From Alcaligenaceae bacterium (GTDB lineage Bacteria; Pseudomonadota; Gammaproteobacteria; Burkholderiales; Burkholderiaceae_B): DNA of 64,000 nucleotides. This document shows, piece after piece, positions 8,424 through 17,093 of this stretch (its first letter is position 1; the number at the start of each line of letters is the position of its first letter). The notes beneath the pieces are model-generated. The model saw only the letters and a program-made list of their open reading frames with translations, had not been told where the DNA came from and did not search any database. The stretch covers positions 1-64,000 of the forward strand of contig JACCER010000008.1 of the NCBI GenBank assembly GCA_013416445.1. The letters are read 5' to 3'. The translations under genes were made by a program, and so were the position numbers.

Positions 8424-9392
8424 TTATTGCTCTTTTTGAAACGCTTTTATTATGGGTGCGAAGGCTTGCTCCGAGGCCTTCATGCGTTCTACTGTGGCTT
8501 TTGCATCGGTAATATTCAAGGTGACGCCTTGAAGTTCTAGTTTGGCACGCAAGTCCTCATCTTGGGCAACTTTTTGCATGGCCACACGGATTTTGTCTGC
8601 ACGTGCCTGATCCATTCCTTTGGGCGCCACCAGTGCGGTCCAGAAAACGGCTTCGAAGTTATCCAGGCCCATGGATTCCTTTATGGTGGGAACATCAGGG
8701 TAAGCGTTGAGCCTTTTTGGTGTTGTGACAGCGATAAACTCGACTTTTCCGTCGTTTTTCAAAGGAAGGGCTTCATTGAGCGTAGCAAATGTCATATGAA
8801 TATCGCCCCCCAGGATGGCCATGCGGACTTGGGCTCCACCTTGATATTGCACTAGTAGTGCATCCAGCTTTCCCCGTTGCAGCCAGCTTTCCGTGGCAAT
8901 GTGATTCATGGCGCCAACCCCTGAAGCACCAGCAGTGTATTTGCCCGGATTTTCGCGCATCTTTTTGACCAATTCGTCCATGGTCTTTATTCCTAGTGCA
9001 GAACTGACTTCAAGAACGAATGGTGAGTCCACCAGGCCGGAAAGTATTGTGAAGTCTTTGAAGGCATCGTATTGCACGTTCTTTTGCAAATACTTGTTCA
9101 AAGGCAGGGAAACTGAGGCAGCGTAAAGCGTATAGCCATCTGGCTTTTGGCGGCTGACGTAGTTGCTTGCTATCGTAGTGGCTGCACCGGCTTTGTTTTC
9201 AACGACTATTGTCTGCCCAAGATGTTGTTCAAGCTTCTGGGCAACCAGGCGCATGGACACATCGGTAACGCCGCCTGGTGCATAAGGAATGATTAGACTG
9301 ATGGCGCGGTCAGGGTAATTTTCGGCTTGTGCTGAAACTGTAATGCTCATAAGGCCTGCAAGGCCGGCTGCTATAAAGCTTGATTTACGCAT
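8424..9392 (-). CDS. Bug-family tripartite tricarboxylate transporter receptor
   Basis: A 322-residue periplasmic solute receptor of the Bug/TctC family. A signal peptide (1-23, ending SAQA) is followed by YPDRAISLIIPYAPGGVTD, the conserved beta-strand and loop that hold the ligand carboxylate, and by VVENKAGA. These proteins capture organic acids for TctAB permeases or act in sensing. It is the last gene of the module A minus-strand operon, 41 bp after the acyl-CoA dehydrogenase stop. No TctA or TctB gene is nearby, so it is an orphan receptor. Confidence 0.9.
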   Translation of the reverse strand: MRKSSFIAAGLAGLMSITVSAQAENYPDRAISLIIPYAPGGVTDVSMRLVAQKLEQHLGQTIVVENKAGAATTIASNYVSRQKPDGYTLYAASVSLPLNKYLQKNVQYDAFKDFTILSGLVDSPFVLEVSSALGIKTMDELVKKMRENPGKYTAGASGVGAMNHIATESWLQRGKLDALLVQYQGGAQVRMAILGGDIHMTFATLNEALPLKNDGKVEFIAVTTPKRLNAYPDVPTIKESMGLDNFEAVFWTALVAPKGMDQARADKIRVAMQKVAQDEDLRAKLELQGVTLNITDAKATVERMKASEQAFAPIIKAFQKEQ

Positions 9393-9433
9393 GTGGTGTC
9401 TCCTCCGTGGATGCGGTAAGGCTGTTTGCTTGC

Positions 9434-10588
9434 TCAGGACGGCAAGTTCAAAACTGTTTTTGCGATTATGTTTCGCTGTATCTCGGAACTGCCGGCGTAT
9501 ATGGTTGCGGCCCGGGCTTGCAAGAATTGCGCTGACGGGTTCAGTGCGCTGTCTTGATCCAGGCTATTGATTGCTCCGCCCATTTCCCCTGTAAGCTCCA
9601 GCATGTAGTCTGTGATGCGGCCGAATAATTCAGACTGGCATATCTTGAGCAATGAAACATCTGGCCCCGGCTGCTTCCCTTGTGAAATTAATTCCAGATA
9701 TTCAGCGAAAAGCGCCTTGTGGTTTTCCAGGTCAAGGAAAAATACCGAGCAGCGATCACGGAAAATGGGGTCGTCTTGAATATTGTATAAACGGCCAACT
9801 TCCAGCAACCGCGTCAAGGCATAATCAGCCTGGCGTGGGGAGCCGATAAATATGCGCTCGAATCCCAGCAGGGCCTTTGCCATAGACCAGCCCTTGTTTA
9901 CTGCTCCGATGAGGTTGTTGGCTGGAACCCGGACATTGTCGAAGAAGACTTCACAGAATTCGTCATGCATTTCCAGGTTGAGGATAGGCCTGACGGTGAC
10001 CCCAGGGCTGTCCATGGGGACCAGCAGGAAGCTGATGCCATCTTGCTTGCGCGCCATAGGGTCTGTGCGGACCAGCACAAAGATCCAATTGGCGTCATTG
10101 GCCATGGTAGTCCAGATTTTTTGGCCATTAATAACCCATTCATCGCCGTCCCGGTCGGCTTTTGTGCGAAGTGCAGCCAAGTCTGATCCAGCGCCGGGTT
10201 CGCTATAGCCCTGGCACCAAATGTGTTCGCCCGAGATGATTTTTGGTAGAAAATGCTGTCTTTGAGCTTCGGTACCATAACGAATCAGCAATGGGCCCAG
10301 CATGGTGATGCCGTGATCGTTCAGCCGTGCGCAGCCATGGCGTTCGAACTCTTCGGTCATGATGACTTGTTTTTCAGGGGATAGCGCCATGCCCCCATAT
10401 TCACGTGGCCAACCGGGGCATAACCAGCCTTGCTCGGAGAGGGCCTTATACCAGGGCCAGTTGTCTCGCAAATGCAGGCGTTTGGTAGGCGAGCGGATCT
10501 CGGGTGGATAGTTGGCTTCAATCCAGCCTCTTAATATTGCCCGAAACTCGATGTTGTCCAGAATGTTCATGTCTTGTGCGTTAGCCAT
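9434..10588 (-). CDS. acyl-CoA dehydrogenase, catalytic-type subunit of a pair
   Basis: A 384-residue acyl-CoA dehydrogenase. Visible are the FAD-binding segment CQGYSEPGAGSDLAALRTKA, WVINGQKIWTT, a GFER segment in the region of the catalytic base, and the C-terminal YAGSSEIQRNIIA that contacts FAD. Its start overlaps the stop of the upstream 351-residue acyl-CoA dehydrogenase by 8 bp, so the two are translated together. Such adjacent long/short pairs form heterotetramers in steroid and bile-acid side-chain degradation; by analogy this pair may oxidise a bulky or branched acyl-CoA. Confidence 0.88.
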   Translation of the reverse strand: MANAQDMNILDNIEFRAILRGWIEANYPPEIRSPTKRLHLRDNWPWYKALSEQGWLCPGWPREYGGMALSPEKQVIMTEEFERHGCARLNDHGITMLGPLLIRYGTEAQRQHFLPKIISGEHIWCQGYSEPGAGSDLAALRTKADRDGDEWVINGQKIWTTMANDANWIFVLVRTDPMARKQDGISFLLVPMDSPGVTVRPILNLEMHDEFCEVFFDNVRVPANNLIGAVNKGWSMAKALLGFERIFIGSPRQADYALTRLLEVGRLYNIQDDPIFRDRCSVFFLDLENHKALFAEYLELISQGKQPGPDVSLLKICQSELFGRITDYMLELTGEMGGAINSLDQDSALNPSAQFLQARAATIYAGSSEIQRNIIAKTVLNLPS

Positions 10589-11636
10589 GATTGTTCTCCA
10601 TCAATGAAAAAGCACGGTTGCGGTGAAAAGATTCCGTGCCGAACATACCCGACATGGTCATGCTTTTTCGGAGGTACAGCCCGATATCGGCTTCGTCTGT
10701 ATAGCCTATGCCGCCATGGAGTTGAATGGCGGCGCGGGTGATCACGCTGCAGGCTTTGCTCAGGCGCGCTTTGGCCAACGACACTGATAGTTCGGCTGCG
10801 CTGCCTCGGATACCGGCGGCAAAGCTTGTGGTGGCGGCATTGAGTGCGGCTCGCCCAAGCTTTAGCTCGAGGAATAAATCGACCAGACGGTGTTGTATGA
10901 CTTGGAATGAACCGATGGGTTTATCAAACTGCACACGTTCCTTGGTGTAGTCTTGTGTCATCTGGAATGCTTTTTCAGCAAGACCTAACAAGTAGGCACT
11001 GACGACCAGTGTGGCTTGTTCCCGAATAGTTGCCATATCACAAGATAACTGCTGCGCCTGTGCGCCCTTGAGTTGAAGGGTGCAGAAATGCCCACCGTCA
11101 TGGGTCTTGTGTTCAGTTAGTGATACACCCTGTTCGTCAGGCCGAATCAGGGCGGCGCCTTCTTCGAGCTGAACAAGGAAAGCATCGGCACCTAAGGCAT
11201 AGGGAATGCAATCGATGTGCCCAGTAACTATGCCGTTGTGGAAGGCGGGTGCAGGCTGCCCATAGGTGACGAAAGCGGGGAGGATGACTTGTTTGCATTC
11301 GAACAGTTCTTGCCTGTTGGCCTCGGGCAGGACACTTGCGATCAAGGCTGGGAACAAAATTGGCTCGGGCGTCAGTTGTTGACCAAGCCGATGTGCAAGA
11401 GTGCAAAGCTCGCGCACGCCCAGGCCCAAGCCCCCTTCTTGTTCGTCTGTGCATAGTGTGAGCCAGCCGAGCCGGGAGAACTCGTCCCATTTGGATTTTT
11501 CAAAGCCCGGGGTAGTGAATCGCTGCTTGCGCGCACGAAGGAGGTCGTCCTTCAGTACATGTGCTGCGCTTTCATCGATCATGCGAATCAAATCTTCGGT
11601 TTCATTTAGCTCAGGATTGAGGGAAGACATACTCAT
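10581..11636 (-). CDS. acyl-CoA dehydrogenase, partner subunit
   Basis: A 351-residue acyl-CoA dehydrogenase-fold protein, shorter than its neighbour. It keeps the C-terminal domain with VQFDKPIGSFQVIQHRLVD and LHGGIGYTDEADIGLYLRK. The middle beta-domain is reduced and the SEPGAGSD-type FAD motif is absent, as in the non-catalytic subunit of heteromeric dehydrogenases. I chose the ATG at 11636 (MSMSSLNPELNETED), which has an AAGGA upstream; the frame is open to 11747. It is the first gene of the minus-strand operon that ends with the Bug receptor at 8424. Confidence 0.85.
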   Translation of the reverse strand: MSMSSLNPELNETEDLIRMIDESAAHVLKDDLLRARKQRFTTPGFEKSKWDEFSRLGWLTLCTDEQEGGLGLGVRELCTLAHRLGQQLTPEPILFPALIASVLPEANRQELFECKQVILPAFVTYGQPAPAFHNGIVTGHIDCIPYALGADAFLVQLEEGAALIRPDEQGVSLTEHKTHDGGHFCTLQLKGAQAQQLSCDMATIREQATLVVSAYLLGLAEKAFQMTQDYTKERVQFDKPIGSFQVIQHRLVDLFLELKLGRAALNAATTSFAAGIRGSAAELSVSLAKARLSKACSVITRAAIQLHGGIGYTDEADIGLYLRKSMTMSGMFGTESFHRNRAFSLMENNHG

Positions 11637-11933
11637 TGTTCCTTGTTGGACTGATTTTTTGGAAGAATTTCTGTATTGGCGAATGGTGGCATAGCCTTTC
11701 ATTAAAATCAAATATTTATTATTTTGTTTCGCTACATGAAACATCATTGCTTGAGTTGTGGTTGTGTTGTGATATTTTATTGTTAATAATCATATTGATG
11801 TATGTGTGATATGAGCTCGTTGTATAATTTTTTAATAATTGTTTTGTCTGACGTAACATCGTATGTTTGCTGTAATAGCAGAGCAAGGCGCTTGATAAAT
11901 AGCCAAATATCCAATTAATTAAACGGGTTGCCC
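11637..11933. promoter_or_regulatory. AT-rich divergent promoter region of module A
   Basis: This non-coding stretch separates the acyl-CoA dehydrogenase operon (minus) from the NDP-forming synthetase gene (plus). It is clearly richer in A and T than its surroundings and holds an inverted repeat TGTTTC-N7-GAAACA at 11725-11743 that could be an operator for the module A IclR protein. No gene is visible in it. Confidence 0.5.
11725..11743. promoter_or_regulatory. candidate IclR operator, TGTTTC-N7-GAAACA
   Basis: Perfect 6-bp arms with a 7-bp spacer; the symmetry continues outward to 10-bp arms with two mismatches (11721-11747). It lies about 90 bp upstream of the minus-strand operon start. 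Assignment to the IclR protein at 7561 is inference from location. Confidence 0.35.
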
Positions 11934-14051
11934 ATGCAAAACTTCTCTTCCTTGTCTTCATTGATCGAACCTAAGTCCGTCGCCATTATTGGCGCCTCGA
12001 ACGACCCACATCGCATTGGCGGTCGTGCCTTGAAGTACATGCTGGAACGGCCCTTTGCCGGAGACATTTACCCCGTCAACCCTATGCGTGACACGGTCCA
12101 GGGCCTGCGTGCTTATCATGATGTGTCTTCACTTCCAGGAAGCCCTGATGTGGCAATTCTTGCCCTGGCTGCCGAACTGGTTCCTGAAGCACTCAAAGCG
12201 CTTGCATCAAAAAAAGTCAAGAATGCGGTGATTTTTAGTTCAGGCTTTGCAGAGGCCGGTGCAAAAGGAGAATTGCTGCAGCAACAAATCATTGACGCGG
12301 CTGGATCCATGCGTATTTTGGGCCCTAATAGTCTGGGGGTCTTCAATGAGAAAAGTAATTTCTGGGGCACCTTCACAGCCACGCTTGAAACAGGGTGGCC
12401 TTTGCCTGGCCGAATCGGGATTGCCAGCCAGTCGGGGGCATATGGCGCGCATATGCTTAGTGCCGCCCGTGCACAAAGGCTGGGGATCTCGGTTTTCGTT
12501 GCAACCGGCAACGAGGCAGATATCACGGTTGCTGAAGCAATCGGCTGGATGGCCGAAAACAATGATATTGATGTCATCATCAGCTACATAGAAGGTGTGC
12601 GTAATGGCTATGAGCTGATTGACGCCTTGCGGCTGGCTAAAGCGGCCCGCAAGCCTGTGATCCTGCTAAAGGCGGGGCGGTCGGCGCTTGGTTCGCAAGC
12701 CGCAATGTCGCACACAGCAGCTCTGGCAGGTGACGATGCCGTGATCGATGCGGTATTGCGTGAATTCGGGGTGATTCGCGTTAATAGCGCCCAAGAGGCG
12801 CTCGATGTCGCCAAGGCTGCAGCCCTAGGCATCTATCCCGAAAACAATACTATGGGGGTGTTGACCGTAAGCGGGGGCGCCGGCATCATTATTTCAGACG
12901 ATGCCGAACAACACGGCGTTTCGTTGCCGGAAGTTCCAGCCGATGCCCGTGCTCGTATGCAAGCCATGTTGCCATTTTCGTCAACTCGCAATCCTGTCGA
13001 TTGCACAGCGCAGGCGCTGAACGAAATCACCCTGACGGGCAACTTTGGCATTGAAATGGTACAAAGCGACCGCTATAGCTCAATGCTGATCTTCTTCAGT
13101 CAGGCGGGTGGTGTGGCTTCGATTGCGCCTGGCCTGCGCGCTGAGCTGCGTCGCATCCGTAAGGCCCGGCCAGACATTCTTTATATCTTGTCGGTACTGG
13201 CGTCGGACGATCTCGTTCATCAGTATGAAGAAGACGGCTTTCTGGTTTTTGATGATCCAGGGCGTGCCGTACGGGCAATTGCTGCATTGGGCAGACTAGG
13301 TCAGGCGTTTGCGGCCAGGGAACCATCCATGCCTCCCGGCCTGCCCAATTTTGCTTTACCAGCGCAGACGCCAAACGAGGCAATAAGCAAGCTTGTACTG
13401 GCAGAGGCCGGCATTAGTGTCACCCAGGATCACATTTGCACAAGTGCAGAACAAGCGCAGCAAGCTGCCGCGCAAATTGGATATCCGGTAGTCATGAAAA
13501 TCTTGTCGCCCGACATCTTGCATAAAACTGAGATCGGCGGCGTGCTGCTCAATGTGGATACTGCCGCAGCGGTGGGTAGTGCGTACGAAACGCTCATTAC
13601 CCGCGCTTGGCATGCAGTTCCCGATGCGCGGATAGATGGCGTCCTTGTATCGCAGCAGGTGAAGAAGGGCGTGGAGTGCATTATGGGTATTCAGCACGAT
13701 CCGATTTTTGGCCCCATGGCCTTGTTCGGGCTCGGCGGTATCCATGTAGAGGTATTCAAAGATGTCGTTTTGCGGCGTTGCCCCTTCAATGTCAATGAGG
13801 CGCACGAGGTCATCAAATCCATACGGGGGCTGCCTCTCCTGGAAGGAGTTCGTGGCAGCAAGGCTGTTGATTTCAACGCGTTGGCGGAAATGCTGTCAAG
13901 GCTCTCCGTCTTTGCCGCCCAGGCTGGGCCTCGATTAAGGTCGGTTGACCTCAATCCTGTCATCGCGACCCCGGACGGCGCATGGGCGGTGGATGCTGTC
14001 CTGGAGCTGGAAAATGTTCAGGAAAAGCAGGAGTCCAGCGCAGATATTTAG
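11934..14051 (+). CDS. NDP-forming acyl-CoA synthetase (acetate--CoA ligase family, fused alpha-beta)
   Basis: A 705-residue enzyme of the ADP-forming acyl-CoA synthetase superfamily that activates a carboxylic acid with CoA and ATP. It has an N-terminal CoA-binding Rossmann domain (SVAIIGASNDPHRIGGRAL), a succinyl-CoA ligase-like domain with the phosphorylated His in MSHTAALAGDDA, and a C-terminal ATP-grasp domain (KILSPDILHKTEIGGV, DLNPVIATPDG). Both halves that are separate subunits in archaeal enzymes are fused. The ATG at 11934 is preferred to a TTG two codons earlier. The substrate is probably the acid processed by module A. A second member of the family is at 38437-40569. Confidence 0.88.
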   Translation: MQNFSSLSSLIEPKSVAIIGASNDPHRIGGRALKYMLERPFAGDIYPVNPMRDTVQGLRAYHDVSSLPGSPDVAILALAAELVPEALKALASKKVKNAVIFSSGFAEAGAKGELLQQQIIDAAGSMRILGPNSLGVFNEKSNFWGTFTATLETGWPLPGRIGIASQSGAYGAHMLSAARAQRLGISVFVATGNEADITVAEAIGWMAENNDIDVIISYIEGVRNGYELIDALRLAKAARKPVILLKAGRSALGSQAAMSHTAALAGDDAVIDAVLREFGVIRVNSAQEALDVAKAAALGIYPENNTMGVLTVSGGAGIIISDDAEQHGVSLPEVPADARARMQAMLPFSSTRNPVDCTAQALNEITLTGNFGIEMVQSDRYSSMLIFFSQAGGVASIAPGLRAELRRIRKARPDILYILSVLASDDLVHQYEEDGFLVFDDPGRAVRAIAALGRLGQAFAAREPSMPPGLPNFALPAQTPNEAISKLVLAEAGISVTQDHICTSAEQAQQAAAQIGYPVVMKILSPDILHKTEIGGVLLNVDTAAAVGSAYETLITRAWHAVPDARIDGVLVSQQVKKGVECIMGIQHDPIFGPMALFGLGGIHVEVFKDVVLRRCPFNVNEAHEVIKSIRGLPLLEGVRGSKAVDFNALAEMLSRLSVFAAQAGPRLRSVDLNPVIATPDGAWAVDAVLELENVQEKQESSADI

Positions 14052-14096
14052 GGTTCTGTCGCGTTCCGCCTTTGCCTGCGATATGATCTAGGTCGC

Positions 14097-14124
14097 AGCC
14101 GCGATCCTTTGGTTGCGGCTTTTA
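14097..14124 (+). terminator. intrinsic terminator
   Basis: A 10-bp stem (AGCCGCGATC / GGTTGCGGCT, one or two G-T pairs) with a CTTT loop is followed by a short T-run, 46 bp after the synthetase stop. Confidence 0.6.
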
Positions 14125-14184
14125 TGCTGCCGGGTGCTGCGCCTGGTAGTGTGCAATACATGCGAACCACCACCACATTCTTAT

Positions 14185-14613
14185 ATGAATCAATCCATTC
14201 CCGACAATTTCCACCGCTGGCATCCAAGCAGCCCCTTCATGCTTTATGTAGCAGAAATCGGTAACCTCTATCAGACCGACGCCGGCAACGTGCTGGCGCT
14301 GCGCGTGCAAGAATTGCACACGAACATGCACAACATCGCGCACGGCGGTTTGCTGGCCACGCTGGCCGACTGCGCTCTGGGGTATTACATAGGCAAGGAA
14401 ACCCAGACATCCTCGGTCACAGTGCAGATGTCGGTTGAATACCTGAATGCGGTCAAGCCCGGAGACTGGCTCGAAGCACATGTCCAGATCGACAAGAAAG
14501 GGCGCAGATTAATCTACGCCTCTTGCCAGTTGAAGGTCGGGGCCAAGGTCATGCTTAAGGCCAGCGCTGTGTTTGCGGTACGAGCAGCAGAAAGGGCGGT
14601 ATCCGACGGCTAG
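14185..14613 (+). CDS. PaaI-family hotdog thioesterase
   Basis: A 142-residue hotdog-fold protein. The segment NIAHGGLLATLADCALGYYIG carries the HGG and the acidic residue of the PaaI-type active site, and SVTVQMSVEYLNAVKPGD follows as the second conserved strand. Proteins of this type hydrolyse acyl-CoA thioesters and often relieve CoA trapping in catabolic clusters. The ATG at 14185 gives the usual family length; longer frames upstream run through the terminator. The 3' end overlaps the convergent racemase-like gene by 4 bp. Confidence 0.85.
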   Translation: MNQSIPDNFHRWHPSSPFMLYVAEIGNLYQTDAGNVLALRVQELHTNMHNIAHGGLLATLADCALGYYIGKETQTSSVTVQMSVEYLNAVKPGDWLEAHVQIDKKGRRLIYASCQLKVGAKVMLKASAVFAVRAAERAVSDG

Positions 14614-15716
14614 GCGCCGCTGCTCCATTCTGAAATAAGGCTCGCCATATCTGTATTGGGTACCTCACACGGTGCATGTGGTTTCTTTGAAGGTGTACGG
14701 CTGAATCGCGGCGCTGGTGCGGGCTGCATAACGCCATCGATATCGATGAATGTTTCTCTAGCCTTAAGGTGCGGATGCTGCGGCGCTTCGGCAAAGGAAA
14801 GTACCGGGGCAAAACAGACATCTGTGCCTTCTAGAAGATCGCACCACTGCGCCCTGGTGCGGGTGCGAAAGCGCTGTGAAAACAGTATCTTGGCATTTGC
14901 CCAGGCCGAGCGATCATTTTGTGCACCCAATTGGGATGGCTCTATTTCGAGTTTTTCCAGCAGCAAGGAATAGAAGCGAGCCTCCAGCGGACCGATGGAA
15001 ATCCACTGGCCGTCGCTGCATTCATATACATCGTAGAACGGTGCGCCAGAGTCCAGGATATTGGTGCCGCGTTCATCTTGCCAGATTTCTGCCGCATGCA
15101 TTCCGTAAAAGGCGGTGGCCAATGAAGCTGCTCCGTCAACTATTGCGGCATCAATGACTTGCCCTTGTCCGGATTTGCTGGCCTCGAGCAATGCTGCCAA
15201 GACGCCCATGGCCAGATACAAGGCGCCGCCGCCCATGTCTCCGGTGAGCGCGAGTGGTATCGACGGTGCTTGCCCTTCACGACCTATGGCATGGAGGACG
15301 CCCGTAAGCGCGATATAGTTCAGGTCGTGGCCGGCGGCTTGTGCCAGTGGTCCGGTCTGGCCCCAACCTGTCATCCGTCCATATACCAGCTTGGGGTTGC
15401 GTGCCAGGCAGACGTCGGGCCCTAAGCCCAGCCGCTCTGTGACACCTGGGCGAAAGCCTTCGATAAGCACATCTGCATGTTGTACCAGGTCCAGCACTTG
15501 AGCCACCGCCTCTGGCTGCTTCAGGTTTAGCGACAGCAAGCGACGATTGCGTGCGAGCAGGTTGTACTTGGTCGGTCGTTTGACCCCCAAGTCTGCCGCC
15601 TCTGTGCGTTCGATACGCACGACATCCGCTCCCATATCGGCTAGCAGCATGCAGGCCATGGGCGAGGGGCCGATACCAGCCAGCTCGATAATACGGATTC
15701 CACTAAGTGCACTCAT
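14610..15716 (-). CDS. alpha-methylacyl-CoA racemase-like family III CoA transferase
   Basis: A 368-residue CaiB/BaiF-fold protein. Unlike the transferases nearby it has the AMACR signature: AAGHDLNYIALTG, where the His serves as one acid/base, and LALTGDMGGGALYLAMG, where the Asp serves as the other. It therefore probably epimerises a 2-methylacyl-CoA, so that S-specific acyl-CoA dehydrogenases can act on it, as in degradation of branched isoprenoid or steroid side chains. The ATG at 15716 has AAGGA upstream. It is divergent from the CoA transferase at 15836. Confidence 0.8.
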   Translation of the reverse strand: MSALSGIRIIELAGIGPSPMACMLLADMGADVVRIERTEAADLGVKRPTKYNLLARNRRLLSLNLKQPEAVAQVLDLVQHADVLIEGFRPGVTERLGLGPDVCLARNPKLVYGRMTGWGQTGPLAQAAGHDLNYIALTGVLHAIGREGQAPSIPLALTGDMGGGALYLAMGVLAALLEASKSGQGQVIDAAIVDGAASLATAFYGMHAAEIWQDERGTNILDSGAPFYDVYECSDGQWISIGPLEARFYSLLLEKLEIEPSQLGAQNDRSAWANAKILFSQRFRTRTRAQWCDLLEGTDVCFAPVLSFAEAPQHPHLKARETFIDIDGVMQPAPAPRFSRTPSKKPHAPCEVPNTDMASLISEWSSGA

Positions 15717-15835
15717 GATACTGTCCTTATATATGTAGTCCAACATGTTTTTTTGAGTGTATGGACGGCCACCCGCCAATCACAATCTCAGCGTACCATA
15801 GCGTCTTTATCCGGATTTTTCAGAGAGACAAGATA

Positions 15836-17080
15836 ATGGTTACCAGCGTATCGACAGAAGGCATAGATTTTCCGCTTGATGGAGTACGTGTACTTGATCT
15901 TTCGCGTGTGTTCGCAGGGCCGCTATGTGGTCAGGTGCTGGCCGATTTCGGCGCCGAGGTCATCAAGGTAGAGCGTCCCGGCAAAGGGGACGATACGCGC
16001 GATTGGGGTATACGTGTAGGCAAGACCGAAACCACCTACTACAACAGCATGAATCGCAACAAGCGTTCCATTACCCTGGACTTGCAAAGCAAAGAAGGCG
16101 TGCAAATCATCTACGATATGCTGCCGCAGTTCGATGTGGTCGTTCATAATTTCAAGACAGGCGGCGCCGAGAGCCTGGGCCTGGGCTACGAAAAGCTCAA
16201 GTCCATCAAGCCTGACCTGATCTATTGCGCGGTGGCTGGCTACAATAGCAGCGGTCCCGAGGCCACTCGCCCCGGCTACGATCTGGTGATTCAAGGGGAA
16301 GCCGGCCTGATGGCGATCAATGGCGAGGCCGAACAGCCGCCGCTGAAGTTTGGCGTGGCCGTTGTCGATATGATGACAGGCATGTTTGCTGCTCAGGCGG
16401 TGTTGGCCGCTTTGTTTCGCCGCAGCAAAACGGGGCAGGGCCGGCTTATTGAAATGGCGCTATACGATTGCGGCGTCATGGTCACTGGCTACTATGGCCT
16501 CGATGCCCTCAAGCTGGGGCACGACCCGGAACGCTACGGCAATGCCCATCCTTCCATCATGCCCTATGGCATGTTCGAGGCGGCCGATGGGCCACTGATC
16601 ATTACAGTAGGCAATAACGCGCAGTTCATTAAATTCTGCCAGCAAGTCATCGAGCGTCCCGACATCGTCGAGAATCCGCGCTTTGCTACCAACGTAGAGC
16701 GGGCCAAGAGCCAGAACCGTGTGGAACTGGCGTCGATACTGGCCGACGCCATCAAGGCTTTTTCGCGTGATGTCATGCTAGAACGACTGGTCGCCTGCGG
16801 CATCCCATGTGGCCGCGTCAGTGGTCTGCACGAGGCGCTGACCAGCGAGCGAACCCGCCAGGGGAACCTGGTGCAGGAAATGCCTCATCCGGTTGCAGGA
16901 AGCACCCACGTACTTGCGCCGCCGTACCGCCTTGATGGCCAACGCCTGCCCATTCGTCTTGCGCCACCCACGCTGGGCGAAGGGACTCGCGATGTACTGC
17001 GCGAACTGCTTTCCATGAGCGACGAAGATCTGCTTGCCCTGCAGGCCAGGGGTGTGCTGACGCTGCCGGACGAGGTCTAG
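15836..17080 (+). CDS. family III CoA transferase (CaiB/BaiF)
   Basis: A 414-residue formyl-CoA transferase-type enzyme that moves CoA from a donor thioester to a carboxylic acid. The N-terminal DLSRVFAGPLCGQVLADFGAE segment, NRNKRSITLDL, and the VVDMMTG segment with the nucleophilic Asp are all present. The ATG at 15836 precedes MVTSVSTEGIDFPLDG; the frame is open to 15761 without a plausible ribosome site. It ends 13 bp from the convergent TRAP receptor gene. Confidence 0.88.
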   Translation: MVTSVSTEGIDFPLDGVRVLDLSRVFAGPLCGQVLADFGAEVIKVERPGKGDDTRDWGIRVGKTETTYYNSMNRNKRSITLDLQSKEGVQIIYDMLPQFDVVVHNFKTGGAESLGLGYEKLKSIKPDLIYCAVAGYNSSGPEATRPGYDLVIQGEAGLMAINGEAEQPPLKFGVAVVDMMTGMFAAQAVLAALFRRSKTGQGRLIEMALYDCGVMVTGYYGLDALKLGHDPERYGNAHPSIMPYGMFEAADGPLIITVGNNAQFIKFCQQVIERPDIVENPRFATNVERAKSQNRVELASILADAIKAFSRDVMLERLVACGIPCGRVSGLHEALTSERTRQGNLVQEMPHPVAGSTHVLAPPYRLDGQRLPIRLAPPTLGEGTRDVLRELLSMSDEDLLALQARGVLTLPDEV

Positions 17081-17093
17081 GTTCCTGGTGTGG

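Noticed and set aside
15717-15835. GTCCA...TGGAC pair in the gap between the racemase-like and CoA transferase genes as a module D-type operator
   Set aside because: The half-sites are 19 bp apart, not 5 bp, so they do not match the module D motif.
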